The notes under the pieces: generated by a model
What the model was told of the DNA's origin: nothing
The model's input: only the letters and a program-made list of their open reading frames with translations
Database searches by the model: none
Source of the DNA: an uncultured bacterium
GTDB lineage: Bacteria; Hydrogenedentota; Hydrogenedentia; Hydrogenedentales; Hydrogenedentaceae
Reading direction: 5' to 3'
Assembly (NCBI GenBank): GCA_938014335.1
Contig: CALLRP010000008.1
Location: 1 to 64,000, forward strand
Length of the DNA: 64,000 nt
In this document: positions 44,873 to 54,037 of the stretch, piece by piece
Position numbering within the stretch: position 1 is the first letter of the stretch
How the letters are laid out: the number at the start of each line of letters is the position of its first letter
Translations under genes and position numbers: made by a program

Positions 44873-45253
44873 ATGGAAAAAAGTAATGATAATGAAAGAG
44901 AATTAAGTAAAGAGGCGTATTATGTTTTAAGGTGTCATGGAACGGAGCCTCCGTTTAGTGGACAATACTGGAACCATAAAGAAAAAGGGATTTATGTTTG
45001 TGCAGGATGTGGACAAGAATTGTTTTCTTCGGACCATAAGTTTGATTCAGGGACTGGTTGGCCCAGTTATTGGGCTCCGATTGCAGAAGGAGCAATTGAG
45101 GAATCCGTAGATACAAGTCATGGTATGATACGAAGCGAGGTGCATTGCTCACGTTGTAAAGGACATTTAGGACATGTTTTCCCAGATGGACCTGAACCGA
45201 CAGGAATGCGGTATTGTATTAATTCTGCAGGGTTAGAGTTTAAGCCTCGGTGA
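44873..45253 (+). CDS. msrB: peptide-methionine (R)-S-oxide reductase
   Basis: MsrB reduces methionine-R-sulfoxide in proteins. All landmarks are in the 126 residues: zinc-binding Cys43, Cys46, Cys92 and Cys95, the 'FDSGTGWPSYW' motif (57-67), and the catalytic Cys115 in 'RYCINSAGLEF'. There is no signal peptide, so it acts in the cytoplasm. ATG 44873 is preceded by AAGGAG at an ideal distance. It stands alone, divergent from apgM and convergent with argH, with a palindromic 9-mer repeat just past its stop. No msrA is in the window. Confidence 0.95.
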   Translation: MEKSNDNERELSKEAYYVLRCHGTEPPFSGQYWNHKEKGIYVCAGCGQELFSSDHKFDSGTGWPSYWAPIAEGAIEESVDTSHGMIRSEVHCSRCKGHLGHVFPDGPEPTGMRYCINSAGLEFKPR

Positions 45254-45257
45254 GGGG

Positions 45258-45286
45258 CAGACGAGTCGGACAAGTCGGACCGTCTG
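45258..45286. repeat. GTCCGAC-type short repeat with hairpin between convergent genes
   Basis: Two adjacent AGTCGGAC units lie inside the inverted arms CAGACG (45258-45263) and CGTCTG (45281-45286). The element sits between the stops of msrB and argH and could act as a bidirectional transcript end, although no T-tract follows. A related set of 9-mers lies at 58561-58597. Confidence 0.6.
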
Positions 45287-45292
45287 AGTTAT

Positions 45293-46666
45293 TTAAAAAG
45301 TTATTTTCTTTGCTTTTTGGAGGGCTTTTTTAACGCAGGAGGGGCTTGTCCCACCGGGGGAATTGCGTCTTTTTACAATAGTTAATGGCTTCAGAATGGT
45401 AAAAATATCCTCTGCGAAGAGGCTTGAAAAAGATTTATATTCATGTAAGGTTAACTCACGAAGCGGTTTCCTATTTTTAATCGCGTGAAGAACCATTTTG
45501 CCGACAATAGAATGGGCGTCTCGGAAACTCACGCCTTTTCCCACTAAATAATCCGCAAGGTCTGTTGCTTCCATATATCCTAAATCGAGAGCTCTCTGAA
45601 TGTTTCCTTTATTTACCTTGATGGATTTCACCATTTTGGCACAGACCGCTAAAGAATTTTCAACTGTGTCTGCGGTATCAAAAACGGCCTCTTTATCTTC
45701 TTGCATATCGCGATTGTATGTTAGTGGCAAACTTTTCATCAAGGTGAGCAAACTAAATAAATGTCCGTATACTCTGCCCGATTTCCCTCGCACTAATTCT
45801 GCCACATCGGGGTTTTTTTTCTGTGGCATAATACTGGACCCTGTAGTAAAGGCATCGCCAATTTCAACAAATCCAAATAAAGGCGATGACCAGATAATTA
45901 ATTCTTCACACCAACGAGAAAGGTGCATCATCACTAATGTGGAATGACTGCAAAACTCTATTAGAAAATCACGGTCAGAAACCGCATCCATACTATTGGC
46001 ACAAAGTTTTTTGAAGCCGAGTTGTTCCGCCACAAATTGTGGGTCAATGGGATGAGGTGTTCCTGCCAGTGCCGTTGCTCCTAAAGGTAATGTGTTCACA
46101 CGAGGACGAAGTTCCTGAAACCTTTGTTTATCCCGCTGAAACATCTCAAAATAGGCTAAAATATGATGTGCCAGTAGAACAGGTTGGGCAGGTTGTAAAT
46201 GAGTAAAGCCAGGGATAACTATATCCAGATGCAATTCGGCAAACTCTATGAGTGCTTTTTGAAATTGGATAATTAAATCTATAATAGTATCAATTTGGGC
46301 TCGTGTCCATAGACGCATATCTGTCGCCACCTGGTCATTACGACTGCGTGCCGTGTGTAATTTTTTCCCACACGCTCCTATTTTCTGAATAAGGGCATGT
46401 TCAATATTTGTATGCACATCTTCAAGGGCCGAGTTCCAAATAAATTTACCTTGCTCAATTTCTTTACGGATAGATTCCAGCCCCTTCACAATTTTTTGAG
46501 CATCTTTCTGTGGAATAATCTGTTGTTTTCCCAACATTTGAGCATGTGCTATACTGGCTTGAATGTCATAGATGGCTAATCGGGAATCATACTGAACCGA
46601 TGCGGTAAATGATTCGACGAATGGATCTGTCTTTTCTTCAAACCTGCCACCCCATTGTTTACTCAT
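45293..46666 (-). CDS. argH: argininosuccinate lyase
   Basis: ArgH splits argininosuccinate into arginine and fumarate, the last step of arginine synthesis. The 457 residues contain the fumarase/aspartase-superfamily signature 'GSSIMPQKKNPD' with the catalytic Ser, and the substrate loops 'TARSRNDQVATDMRLW' and 'GFTHLQPAQP'. Length and N terminus 'KQWGGRFEEKTDPFVESFTAS' are standard. ATG 46666 follows GGAGG and lies 18 bases after the wecC stop, so it is apparently transcribed with wecB-wecC. Other arginine genes are not in the window. Confidence 0.95.
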   Translation of the reverse strand: MSKQWGGRFEEKTDPFVESFTASVQYDSRLAIYDIQASIAHAQMLGKQQIIPQKDAQKIVKGLESIRKEIEQGKFIWNSALEDVHTNIEHALIQKIGACGKKLHTARSRNDQVATDMRLWTRAQIDTIIDLIIQFQKALIEFAELHLDIVIPGFTHLQPAQPVLLAHHILAYFEMFQRDKQRFQELRPRVNTLPLGATALAGTPHPIDPQFVAEQLGFKKLCANSMDAVSDRDFLIEFCSHSTLVMMHLSRWCEELIIWSSPLFGFVEIGDAFTTGSSIMPQKKNPDVAELVRGKSGRVYGHLFSLLTLMKSLPLTYNRDMQEDKEAVFDTADTVENSLAVCAKMVKSIKVNKGNIQRALDLGYMEATDLADYLVGKGVSFRDAHSIVGKMVLHAIKNRKPLRELTLHEYKSFSSLFAEDIFTILKPLTIVKRRNSPGGTSPSCVKKALQKAKKITF

Positions 46667-46684
46667 GTATTATCCTCCACTCAT

Positions 46685-47941
46685 TTATTTTCCTTTTCCT
46701 AATGTAATTATAGAGAAACCTTCATTTGTCCATATATCACTCGGTAAAATATTATGTGTATCTAACACAATTTTATTTCGCATCCAATTTTTAACTTTCC
46801 CAGGGTCTAATTTTTTGAATTCATCATGAGCGGTAAGAATTACCAAACAATCGGCATCCTCCAGAGTTTCCTCCTCTGACAGTAAGGGGACAGGGGGATG
46901 CTTTACATGCGGGTCATGTAATGAAAGGGTATAGTTTTTTAGTTGAAGAAGACTATACACATGGAGAGAAGGACTTTCGCGTATATCATCTACATTCCCT
47001 TTATATGCCAAGCCGAATAGAGCAATTTTCGGATTGTCAATATTGGAAACAAGATTTTCGATTTTTTTCGCCACAAATGCAGGCATCGAATCGTTTCGTT
47101 CGCGTGCTGTACGGATTATTTTTGTATCCTCTGGAAATGCTTCCACAAGGAACCATGGATCAACGGATATGCAATGTCCACCGACACCGGGTCCTGCACT
47201 ATGTAGATGCACCCGCGGGTGGCGATTAGCCAATGGAACGACTTCCCAGAAATTGATGCCCAATTGTTCACACAAAATAGCAGTTTCATTTGCTAATGCA
47301 ATATTTACATCACGGTAAGTATTTTCAATAAGTTTTACCATTTCTGCGGTTGTGGCATCTGTCAAAAAAATATTCCCTTCTACGAAAGAACTGTATATTC
47401 CTTTTGCTAATTCTGCACATTGGGGCGATATCCCACCAATAATACGGTCATTGTGGATTAACTCATGCAGAATTTTCCCCGGTAGAACGCGTTCGGGACA
47501 GTGAGCTAAATGAATATCTATTCCTACTTTTAGGCCGGACTGTTCAAGAAGAGGAGTTAATAAATCTCGACATGTGCCCGGTGGCGAAGTAGATTCAAGA
47601 ATTACCAGATTTCCCTTCTGGAGATAGTGGACAATACTCGTCCCGGCGGATTTTACAAAAGACATATCTGCCTTTTTTTGTTCTGTAATAGGTGTTGGAA
47701 CCGCAATGATAAATACATCCGCATGGGAAGGCTCCATTTGTGCCCGAAGTCTGCCCGAAGCAATTCCTGCCTGCACCATTGTTTGCAGTCCGGGTTCTTC
47801 AATATGGATTTCACCTTTGTTAATCGTTTGAACTACCCGCTCTGAAATGTCCACACCAATTACTTGATAGCCGGAGGTTGCCAGCATGCTGGCAGTAGGT
47901 AATCCAATATAACCTAAACCTAAAACACAAACTGTTTTCAT
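46685..47941 (-). CDS. wecC: UDP-N-acetyl-D-mannosamine dehydrogenase
   Basis: WecC oxidises UDP-ManNAc to UDP-ManNAcA. The Rossmann motif 'VLGLGYIGLPTASMLA' opens the chain, and the catalytic cysteine lies in 'GPGVGGHCISVDPWFL'. The C-terminal UDP-binding domain starts near 'IALFGLAYKGNVDDIRESPS'. I prefer ATG 47941 (AAGGAG 5 bases upstream), giving 418 residues; a GTG two codons earlier is the alternative. It begins 9 bases after the wecB stop. With wecB it supplies ManNAcA for a surface polysaccharide. The paralogous UDP-Glc dehydrogenase is less likely, judging by the wecB neighbour. Confidence 0.85.
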   Translation of the reverse strand: MKTVCVLGLGYIGLPTASMLATSGYQVIGVDISERVVQTINKGEIHIEEPGLQTMVQAGIASGRLRAQMEPSHADVFIIAVPTPITEQKKADMSFVKSAGTSIVHYLQKGNLVILESTSPPGTCRDLLTPLLEQSGLKVGIDIHLAHCPERVLPGKILHELIHNDRIIGGISPQCAELAKGIYSSFVEGNIFLTDATTAEMVKLIENTYRDVNIALANETAILCEQLGINFWEVVPLANRHPRVHLHSAGPGVGGHCISVDPWFLVEAFPEDTKIIRTARERNDSMPAFVAKKIENLVSNIDNPKIALFGLAYKGNVDDIRESPSLHVYSLLQLKNYTLSLHDPHVKHPPVPLLSEEETLEDADCLVILTAHDEFKKLDPGKVKNWMRNKIVLDTHNILPSDIWTNEGFSIITLGKGK

Positions 47942-47950
47942 ATCCACTCC

Positions 47951-49063
47951 TTACCTCGATAAGGTTTTCAGTAAATGTTCTGCAATTCGTTTTCCCGATT
48001 TTCCATCGCCATAGGGATTTATCTTATTTGCCATATTTTGATACATTTCTTTGTCATCGAGCAATTTTTGTGCCGTATCCAAAATTCGTTCATAATGCGG
48101 ACCCACAAGCAATGCGGTCCCGGCTTGCACCGCTTCGGGGCGTTCTGTTACATCCCGTAAGACTAAAACAGGCTTTCCTAACGAAGGTGCTTCTTCCTGA
48201 ATTCCGCCGGAATCTGTGAGTATCAAATAACATTTTTTGAGGATGTGAACAAAAGGGACATACTCCATTGGGGAAACCAGATGAACCCGTTCCTTACCCT
48301 GTAAATATTGTTTGACTGAAGCCGTTACATTTGGATTGGGATGAACGGGGAATAAAATCTCAATATCATCATTTTTGTCTATTAAGTCTGAAACTGCATG
48401 AAAAATTTCATCCATAGGTTTACCGAAACTTTCCCTGCGATGGGCGGTAAGAACAATAAGCCGACGGTCTTTACCCAATGCCTCCAACAAACTATTCTCA
48501 AAAGTATAAGGCTTCTGGGCAATATACAAAAGGGCATCGATTCCTGTGTTCCCTGTTACTACAATTTTATGTTCTTCTATATTTTCAGAAAGCAGGTTTT
48601 TCTTCGCCTGTTCAGTGGGAGCATAGAGGAAATCGCTCATGGCATCTACAAGACGACGATTCATTTCCTCTGGAAAAGGATGATATTTATCGTAAGTCCT
48701 TAACCCCGCCTCTACATGCCCTATCGGAATTTGTTGATAATAGCCAGCAAGCCCTGCGGATAGTGTTGTGGTTGTATCTCCATGCACCAGAATAGCATCC
48801 GGTTTATTTTCCGAAAACAATTTCGATAAGCGCTCCAGAACACGCGATGTAATTTCAACCAGTGTTTGTCCCGGTGTCATGATATTCAAATCATACTCCA
48901 CAGGGAGATGAAATGAACGAATAACCTGGTCGAGTAATTCACGATGTTGTGCGGTTAAACAAACTTTAACTTGAACTTCATCGGATACATCTTGCAAGGC
49001 TTGTACTACAGGCGCCATCTTTATCGCTTCGGGACGCGTTCCCATGATAACCCAAATATTCAT
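47951..49063 (-). CDS. wecB: UDP-N-acetylglucosamine 2-epimerase (non-hydrolysing)
   Basis: WecB converts UDP-GlcNAc to UDP-ManNAc. The 370 residues match the family end to end: 'VMGTRPEAIKMAPVVQAL' at the start, 'VHGDTTTTLSAGLAGYYQ' and 'GHVEAGLRTYDKYHPFPEE' in the middle, and 'LTDSGGIQEEAPSLGKPVLV' in the C-terminal Rossmann half. It is the first gene of the wecB-wecC-argH run. A 216-bp divergent region separates it from the heparinase/polymerase operon on the other strand, suggesting shared control of one polysaccharide pathway. ATG 49063 has only AGGGATA at about 10 bases. Confidence 0.95.
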   Translation of the reverse strand: MNIWVIMGTRPEAIKMAPVVQALQDVSDEVQVKVCLTAQHRELLDQVIRSFHLPVEYDLNIMTPGQTLVEITSRVLERLSKLFSENKPDAILVHGDTTTTLSAGLAGYYQQIPIGHVEAGLRTYDKYHPFPEEMNRRLVDAMSDFLYAPTEQAKKNLLSENIEEHKIVVTGNTGIDALLYIAQKPYTFENSLLEALGKDRRLIVLTAHRRESFGKPMDEIFHAVSDLIDKNDDIEILFPVHPNPNVTASVKQYLQGKERVHLVSPMEYVPFVHILKKCYLILTDSGGIQEEAPSLGKPVLVLRDVTERPEAVQAGTALLVGPHYERILDTAQKLLDDKEMYQNMANKINPYGDGKSGKRIAEHLLKTLSR

Positions 49064-49279
49064 CAGAACAAAATATCCCTTCTATACATTAAATCAAATT
49101 GAAGAATGCTATAAAAAGACGAATGTATTATAAATGAATAGTCTTTATATAAGAAAATAAAAGAACTTTTCGGATAATATTAGTTACTCTGCTTTCAAAG
49201 AATGAGAGCAATCGTTTTGTGTATGAAAAACACTATAATATAAAAAATATGGTTATTAAAAATATTAGGTTTTTTTATA
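49064..49279. promoter_or_regulatory. divergent promoter region between wecB and the polysaccharide operon
   Basis: The 216-bp gap separates two divergent polysaccharide transcripts. TATAAT at 49234-49239 is a good -10 for the plus-strand gene, about 40 bases before its GTG, though the -35 is poor. On the minus strand a TATAAT (plus-strand ATTATA, 49127-49132) could serve wecB. No operator repeat was recognised. Confidence 0.4.
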
Positions 49280-51079
49280 GTGGTGAGTATCTCTTTATTT
49301 ACGAAGGTTATACAAACGGCTCGATATTATAAGCCGGAACAGTTATATTGGTTTATCCATTATCGAACTCGTAGATTTTTACCCGTTTGGTTTTGGTTTC
49401 ACCGAAGAACTTTGCCTAAATCAAAAATAGATACGAAGAGTATTAAACGATATATAAAATATGCCCAAAATTGGGCTTCCATTGAGGAAAATCTCACTTC
49501 CAAAGTAAAAAATACCTTATCAGGCGTATGGGAATATGCAGGGGAGGAAATCCCTTTAGATTTGTTATCGAAAAAAAAGGGAATAACTCTTTCTCCATTG
49601 GCAATGTATGGATTGCATAGTTTTGAGTTTTTATGGCAGATATGTTTAGCCCAACTTCAATATCCAGATAGTCAATATTCCATTTTTGCAAAAGAAACTA
49701 TTGTGCAGTGGATAAAGAACTATCCCCCAGGGACATCTCTTGCATGGGACCCGTATCCTACTTCCTATAGGATTCGCTACTGGATACTGGCAATGCATAT
49801 CTGGAAATGGAATGATGAACAAATTTTAAATTCATTGGCTGTTCAGACAAAATATCTATCCCAATCTATTGAATATCACCTGAAAGCGAATCATTTGATA
49901 CAGAATCTGTGTGGTTTGATTATTAGTTCTGCTACACTTTTCCCCGCAGAACTACCCCATTTACTCCAACAATTAGCTGAAGAATTGCAGGAACAAATTT
50001 TAGAGGATGGGGGACATTATGAGCGAGTGCCTATGTATCATGTCCATGTTTTGTTGGACTTGCTGGGTGTTATGACAGTTTTAGACCCCCCCCCAGACTG
50101 GTTAAAAAATGCTATCAGGAAAATGGTGAATTTTCTAACGAAACTTACACTTTCGGATGGAGATATTCCACTTTTCGGAGACTCTGTTCATGGGCATTTA
50201 CCGTCGGCCGACAAAGTTCTGAAAATATCTTCAAAGTATATCCCCGCTGAGAAGGAACATCTGCCTCAAAAATCTATTTCCCTCCCTCAATCAGGCTATT
50301 ACATTTACAAGAAGTTTGATTCACCTTGTTTCGATATGTTTTTAAGAGCAGGAGCCCCAGGACCGCCTTATCAATTAGCCCATGCCCATTGTGACCAATT
50401 CAGTTATGAATTGCTGATACAAAGACAACGAGTGATTGTTGATTCCGGTATACACGGATATGGAGGATGTCCTTATCGTTCTTTTCAGCGTAGCACACGG
50501 GCACATAATACGGTACATATCGAAGGCGAAGAACAATTAGAATGCTGGAGCACCTTCCGTGTAGCGCGACGTGGAAAAATATTATGGACATCATGGGAAC
50601 CATATCAGGAGGGACAATTGTTTGCAGGTAAATTTCAGTATTTTAGTGGGACCATTCACTCCCGTGCCATATATATCCTACCCGACAAGGGTTTCTTATG
50701 CTGGGATTTTCTTGAAACACAAAATCAAAAGACGATTCACAGTTTACTACATCTTCATCCTTCAATAAATGTAAAAGTTATTAATTCCTATGTACTTTTA
50801 GAATGTGATAAAATAAAAATTTCACTTTATCCGTTTGAGAGTGAAGGAATAGAAATTATTTCAGGGAGCCATTCTCCTCAGCAAGGATGGTATTCAGAAT
50901 CTTTTGGAATTGCAATACCGAACCCTGTAATTGTGCTGAAAAAAACTTCTAGAACAAAAACTTTGACCCAAATGGGTTATTGGATTTCGTTTTCTGATGA
51001 TGAAACTAAATATCCGAAAGGAACTATTCTACAATGGGTAGAAGAAATCGGGAACAAAATATTAAAACAGAAATTGTAA
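49280..51079 (+). CDS. heparinase II/III family protein
   Basis: The 599 residues have the two-part layout of heparinase II/III lyases. The N-terminal alpha/alpha toroid covers about 1-330 ('NYPPGTSLAWDPYPTSYRI', 'HVLLDLLGVMTVLD'). The C-terminal beta-sandwich covers about 345-595. 'AHAHCDQFSYELLIQRQRVIVDSG' and 'RSTRAHNTVHIEGEEQLE' are the conserved His-containing motifs. Such proteins cleave uronic-acid polysaccharides or occur in capsule loci, which fits the wecBC neighbourhood. There is no clear signal peptide. The start is uncertain: GTG at 49280 or 49283, no ATG in the region. The 3' end overlaps the next gene by 46 bases. Confidence 0.75.
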   Translation: MVSISLFTKVIQTARYYKPEQLYWFIHYRTRRFLPVWFWFHRRTLPKSKIDTKSIKRYIKYAQNWASIEENLTSKVKNTLSGVWEYAGEEIPLDLLSKKKGITLSPLAMYGLHSFEFLWQICLAQLQYPDSQYSIFAKETIVQWIKNYPPGTSLAWDPYPTSYRIRYWILAMHIWKWNDEQILNSLAVQTKYLSQSIEYHLKANHLIQNLCGLIISSATLFPAELPHLLQQLAEELQEQILEDGGHYERVPMYHVHVLLDLLGVMTVLDPPPDWLKNAIRKMVNFLTKLTLSDGDIPLFGDSVHGHLPSADKVLKISSKYIPAEKEHLPQKSISLPQSGYYIYKKFDSPCFDMFLRAGAPGPPYQLAHAHCDQFSYELLIQRQRVIVDSGIHGYGGCPYRSFQRSTRAHNTVHIEGEEQLECWSTFRVARRGKILWTSWEPYQEGQLFAGKFQYFSGTIHSRAIYILPDKGFLCWDFLETQNQKTIHSLLHLHPSINVKVINSYVLLECDKIKISLYPFESEGIEIISGSHSPQQGWYSESFGIAIPNPVIVLKKTSRTKTLTQMGYWISFSDDETKYPKGTILQWVEEIGNKILKQKL

Positions 51080-54021
51080 ACGACACAATTTCTTCTATTT
51101 TACGGAAAATGGCCATTTATGTTGTTATTCCTCTGTGGTTATTGGCTGTTGTCCTTTCATTAAGTCCTTTTACAGGAGATCCTGCTGCACCTATTAAATA
51201 TCTTATTATTAGTGTTTTTGTAATGATGATTTCAGCAATTACATTGGCTATGGTTTGGCTTGGAAATTTCCAATTACAATTCAAAAAATCCCTTGTCTTT
51301 ATACTCAGTGGTTCTTTATTGTTCATGAGCCTATCTACCGTATTTGCCAAAAACAAAGGCTTTGCAATTAGTGAACTTTCCATATGGCTAATGCTCTTTG
51401 CTATAGCCTTATATGTCCCTATCCTTGTTATTGATAAAAAAGAAATGCAATGGGTTTTAAGTTGGGTAATGATTGCCATTGCCCTTTCCAGTGTGTATGG
51501 TTTTTTTCAACGTTGGGGTATAGACCCGTTTCCATGGTCAACTAAAAATGTGGAGGAATATCGTGGGCTTCCTTCTTCGTATGCCAATCCGAATTTTGCA
51601 GGTCATGCATTAATTTTTGCAGTTATTACCGGGATAGGGCTTATCCTTACCTCCCTGAAAGAAGTAAGAAATTTACAATACGATATAAGGTCAAAGTCTT
51701 TTATTTTGGCTCTTATTAAATTATTGTTTTTTACGGTATGTTTTGTTCTTACTTTTACTCATCTGTACTTAACCAAAATGCGGAGTGCTCGTATTGCGCT
51801 GGTTGTGGCTATTGCCTTCTTTATATTTTATTTATGGATAGGTAAAAAGTGGACAATAAAATCTGTGCTGACAGTAGGGAGCGTTTTGGTGTTTTGGGCC
51901 ATTGTAGGGATTATTATGATAGTTGTTTTGCTAGCAAAAGGCTATCCAGAGGGGTCTCTCCCAATGGATAACTCTCTTAACTTGCGTCTTAACGGCTATA
52001 TGGGTGCTGTGCAGATGATTAAAGATAGACCCCTTTTAGGTTTCGGTCCCGGCAATTATCGTTTTGAAAATATTCCTTACTGGACACGATATGAGAAATT
52101 GTGGTTTACATTAGCAAAGAAGAGGAATTTCCATGTCCATAGTGACCCGTTAGAAGCAATGACAGATACAGGTATTCCCGGTGGACTCTTTTATTTTGGA
52201 CTTATCTTGCTCGGTTTTATTGGGGGATTATCTTTTGTAAAGAAACATAAACTTTTTCATGAACAAGTCCTTGGGATTAGTATGGCATCTGTATTTCTCG
52301 CTTTTGCAACAGATGCCTGTTTTGGATTTAATATGCGTGTACCTGTATCCAGTGCCTTATTCTTCTTATATTTAGGTCTGTCTCAGGCACATGTCGAGGA
52401 TTTAACCCTTACAGGCAAAAAAACAAAGGGGCTATTGGTAATTGCATTCCTCATTTCTGTTTTACTTGTAATACAACAATCTCGTTATTACTATGCAGAT
52501 GTGCAATTACAAAAAGCCCGTGGTGGGATGTATTGGGCTCAAGTATTTGCCAATCAGCAGAAGTTAAACTCTCGGGAATTAGCACTTGAAAGAGCCTTAC
52601 AAAGTGCAGAAAGTGGTATTCAAATTAAATATTTTGACCCGCGCTTTTTTGAGATAACGGCACGAATTTATATGACAAGAAATGAATTTGAAAAGGCTAT
52701 AGAAAATTTCGATAAGGCGTTATATTACGACTCGTATAATCCTGAATTATGGACCAGTCGTGCTCAATGTTATTTAAATTGGGTATATCGTGCTCAAATT
52801 GAAAGGAAACCGCTAACTCAATCTATAGAAACAATATTGGATGAAGCAGAGAAATCATTACATAATGCCATTAAATACTGTGATTTGTATCCCGACAGCT
52901 ATGAAGGAATGGCACGTACCTTTTTCTTCCGAACTGCATATATAAAACTTCCGGAAGAAAAAAAGCAAGAGTTAATGAAAGAAGTTATACGGTATGGTGA
53001 AAAAGCCTTCGAAACAGGGTTGCAAAATAGCCAGTCCTTACTACAAATTCTTATTCAGGCACATTTAGCGATTAAAGACTATGATGGCTGTGCAAAAGTA
53101 GTGCAACGTGCCCTTTCCATAGAACCGGGAAATATTGACCTCTGGTCGAGATATGCTCAAATAATGAAGCAAAAAGGGTATCCGGACGAATATTTATCTT
53201 TCCTCGAAAAAAATTATGCAAAATTTAAAAAAGATGCAAAGACAATGGCTCCGACCCTCTCTCAATTAGCATTAATGATACATCAGGAAATATTAAGAAA
53301 TACAAAGGATACACGAAAAGCGTCTGAAATCATATTGGAAACCTTAAAGTTAAATCCGAATGATTTGTCTACATGGGGAACGGTTGTACAAACAGTCCCT
53401 CGGGAACAACGATTAGCCAATATACGAAAATTAAAAGACTATTTTAAAGACACACCCGATATCCCTGATTTTGTTCAAAAAATGGCAAAAGAAGAAGACC
53501 AAATTGATTGGCTTGAAATATCACGAGAAATTATTAAAAACATAGAACAGGATGAAAAACAAAATATCCCTTACAAAACGATTGTTTTGAGATATGTCTG
53601 GATAGCAGAAGTCGCTTATGATGAGAATACACAGAGGGAAAGTGCAGACAAGGCAGATTTATACGCAAACCTTGCCACCATATACCAGAAACTCCGTTTT
53701 GATGACCGTGCCCTAAGCTGTTTCCCATTTGCCAGTAAAGCAACCAATAAAACTACCCAAATGAAAGTAATGTATACATGGGCGGAAATCCTATATAAGA
53801 AAAGAAAGTATGCAGAGGCAGAAGAAAAACTGCAACAAGCACTTCAAATTGACCCCAATAACGTCCAATCGCGTGCTTTACTTGTGCAGACATTAATTCA
53901 ACTTAAGAAAATACCCGAAGCCAAGTTTGAATATCAGTCATTAAAACAAACATTACCTGCCAATTCAAATACATTGAAAAGTTTAGAACAACTCATGATG
54001 CCATACCTCAAAAACCCATAG
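51034..54021 (+). CDS. O-antigen ligase/polymerase-like membrane protein (Wzy_C) fused to TPRs
   Basis: The first ~480 residues have about eleven transmembrane segments, with the Wzy_C/WaaL-type motifs 'SSYANPNFAGHAL' and 'RPLLGFGPGNYRFENIPYWTRYE', then 'HVHSDPLEAMTDTGIPGGLFY'. From about residue 510 to the end, at least a dozen TPR units follow ('ARIYMTRNEFEKAIENFDKAL', 'EKLQQALQIDPNNVQSRALL'). This is the architecture of periplasmic-TPR polysaccharide ligases. It probably polymerises or ligates lipid-linked glycans. The gene begins inside the end of the heparinase-like gene (AAAGGA 11 bases before ATG 51034); an alternative ATG lies at 51109. A TPR membrane protein follows 16 bases later. 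Confidence 0.8.
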   Translation: MGRRNREQNIKTEIVNDTISSILRKMAIYVVIPLWLLAVVLSLSPFTGDPAAPIKYLIISVFVMMISAITLAMVWLGNFQLQFKKSLVFILSGSLLFMSLSTVFAKNKGFAISELSIWLMLFAIALYVPILVIDKKEMQWVLSWVMIAIALSSVYGFFQRWGIDPFPWSTKNVEEYRGLPSSYANPNFAGHALIFAVITGIGLILTSLKEVRNLQYDIRSKSFILALIKLLFFTVCFVLTFTHLYLTKMRSARIALVVAIAFFIFYLWIGKKWTIKSVLTVGSVLVFWAIVGIIMIVVLLAKGYPEGSLPMDNSLNLRLNGYMGAVQMIKDRPLLGFGPGNYRFENIPYWTRYEKLWFTLAKKRNFHVHSDPLEAMTDTGIPGGLFYFGLILLGFIGGLSFVKKHKLFHEQVLGISMASVFLAFATDACFGFNMRVPVSSALFFLYLGLSQAHVEDLTLTGKKTKGLLVIAFLISVLLVIQQSRYYYADVQLQKARGGMYWAQVFANQQKLNSRELALERALQSAESGIQIKYFDPRFFEITARIYMTRNEFEKAIENFDKALYYDSYNPELWTSRAQCYLNWVYRAQIERKPLTQSIETILDEAEKSLHNAIKYCDLYPDSYEGMARTFFFRTAYIKLPEEKKQELMKEVIRYGEKAFETGLQNSQSLLQILIQAHLAIKDYDGCAKVVQRALSIEPGNIDLWSRYAQIMKQKGYPDEYLSFLEKNYAKFKKDAKTMAPTLSQLALMIHQEILRNTKDTRKASEIILETLKLNPNDLSTWGTVVQTVPREQRLANIRKLKDYFKDTPDIPDFVQKMAKEEDQIDWLEISREIIKNIEQDEKQNIPYKTIVLRYVWIAEVAYDENTQRESADKADLYANLATIYQKLRFDDRALSCFPFASKATNKTTQMKVMYTWAEILYKKRKYAEAEEKLQQALQIDPNNVQSRALLVQTLIQLKKIPEAKFEYQSLKQTLPANSNTLKSLEQLMMPYLKNP

Positions 54022-54037
54022 AACAGGGATTTAATTT

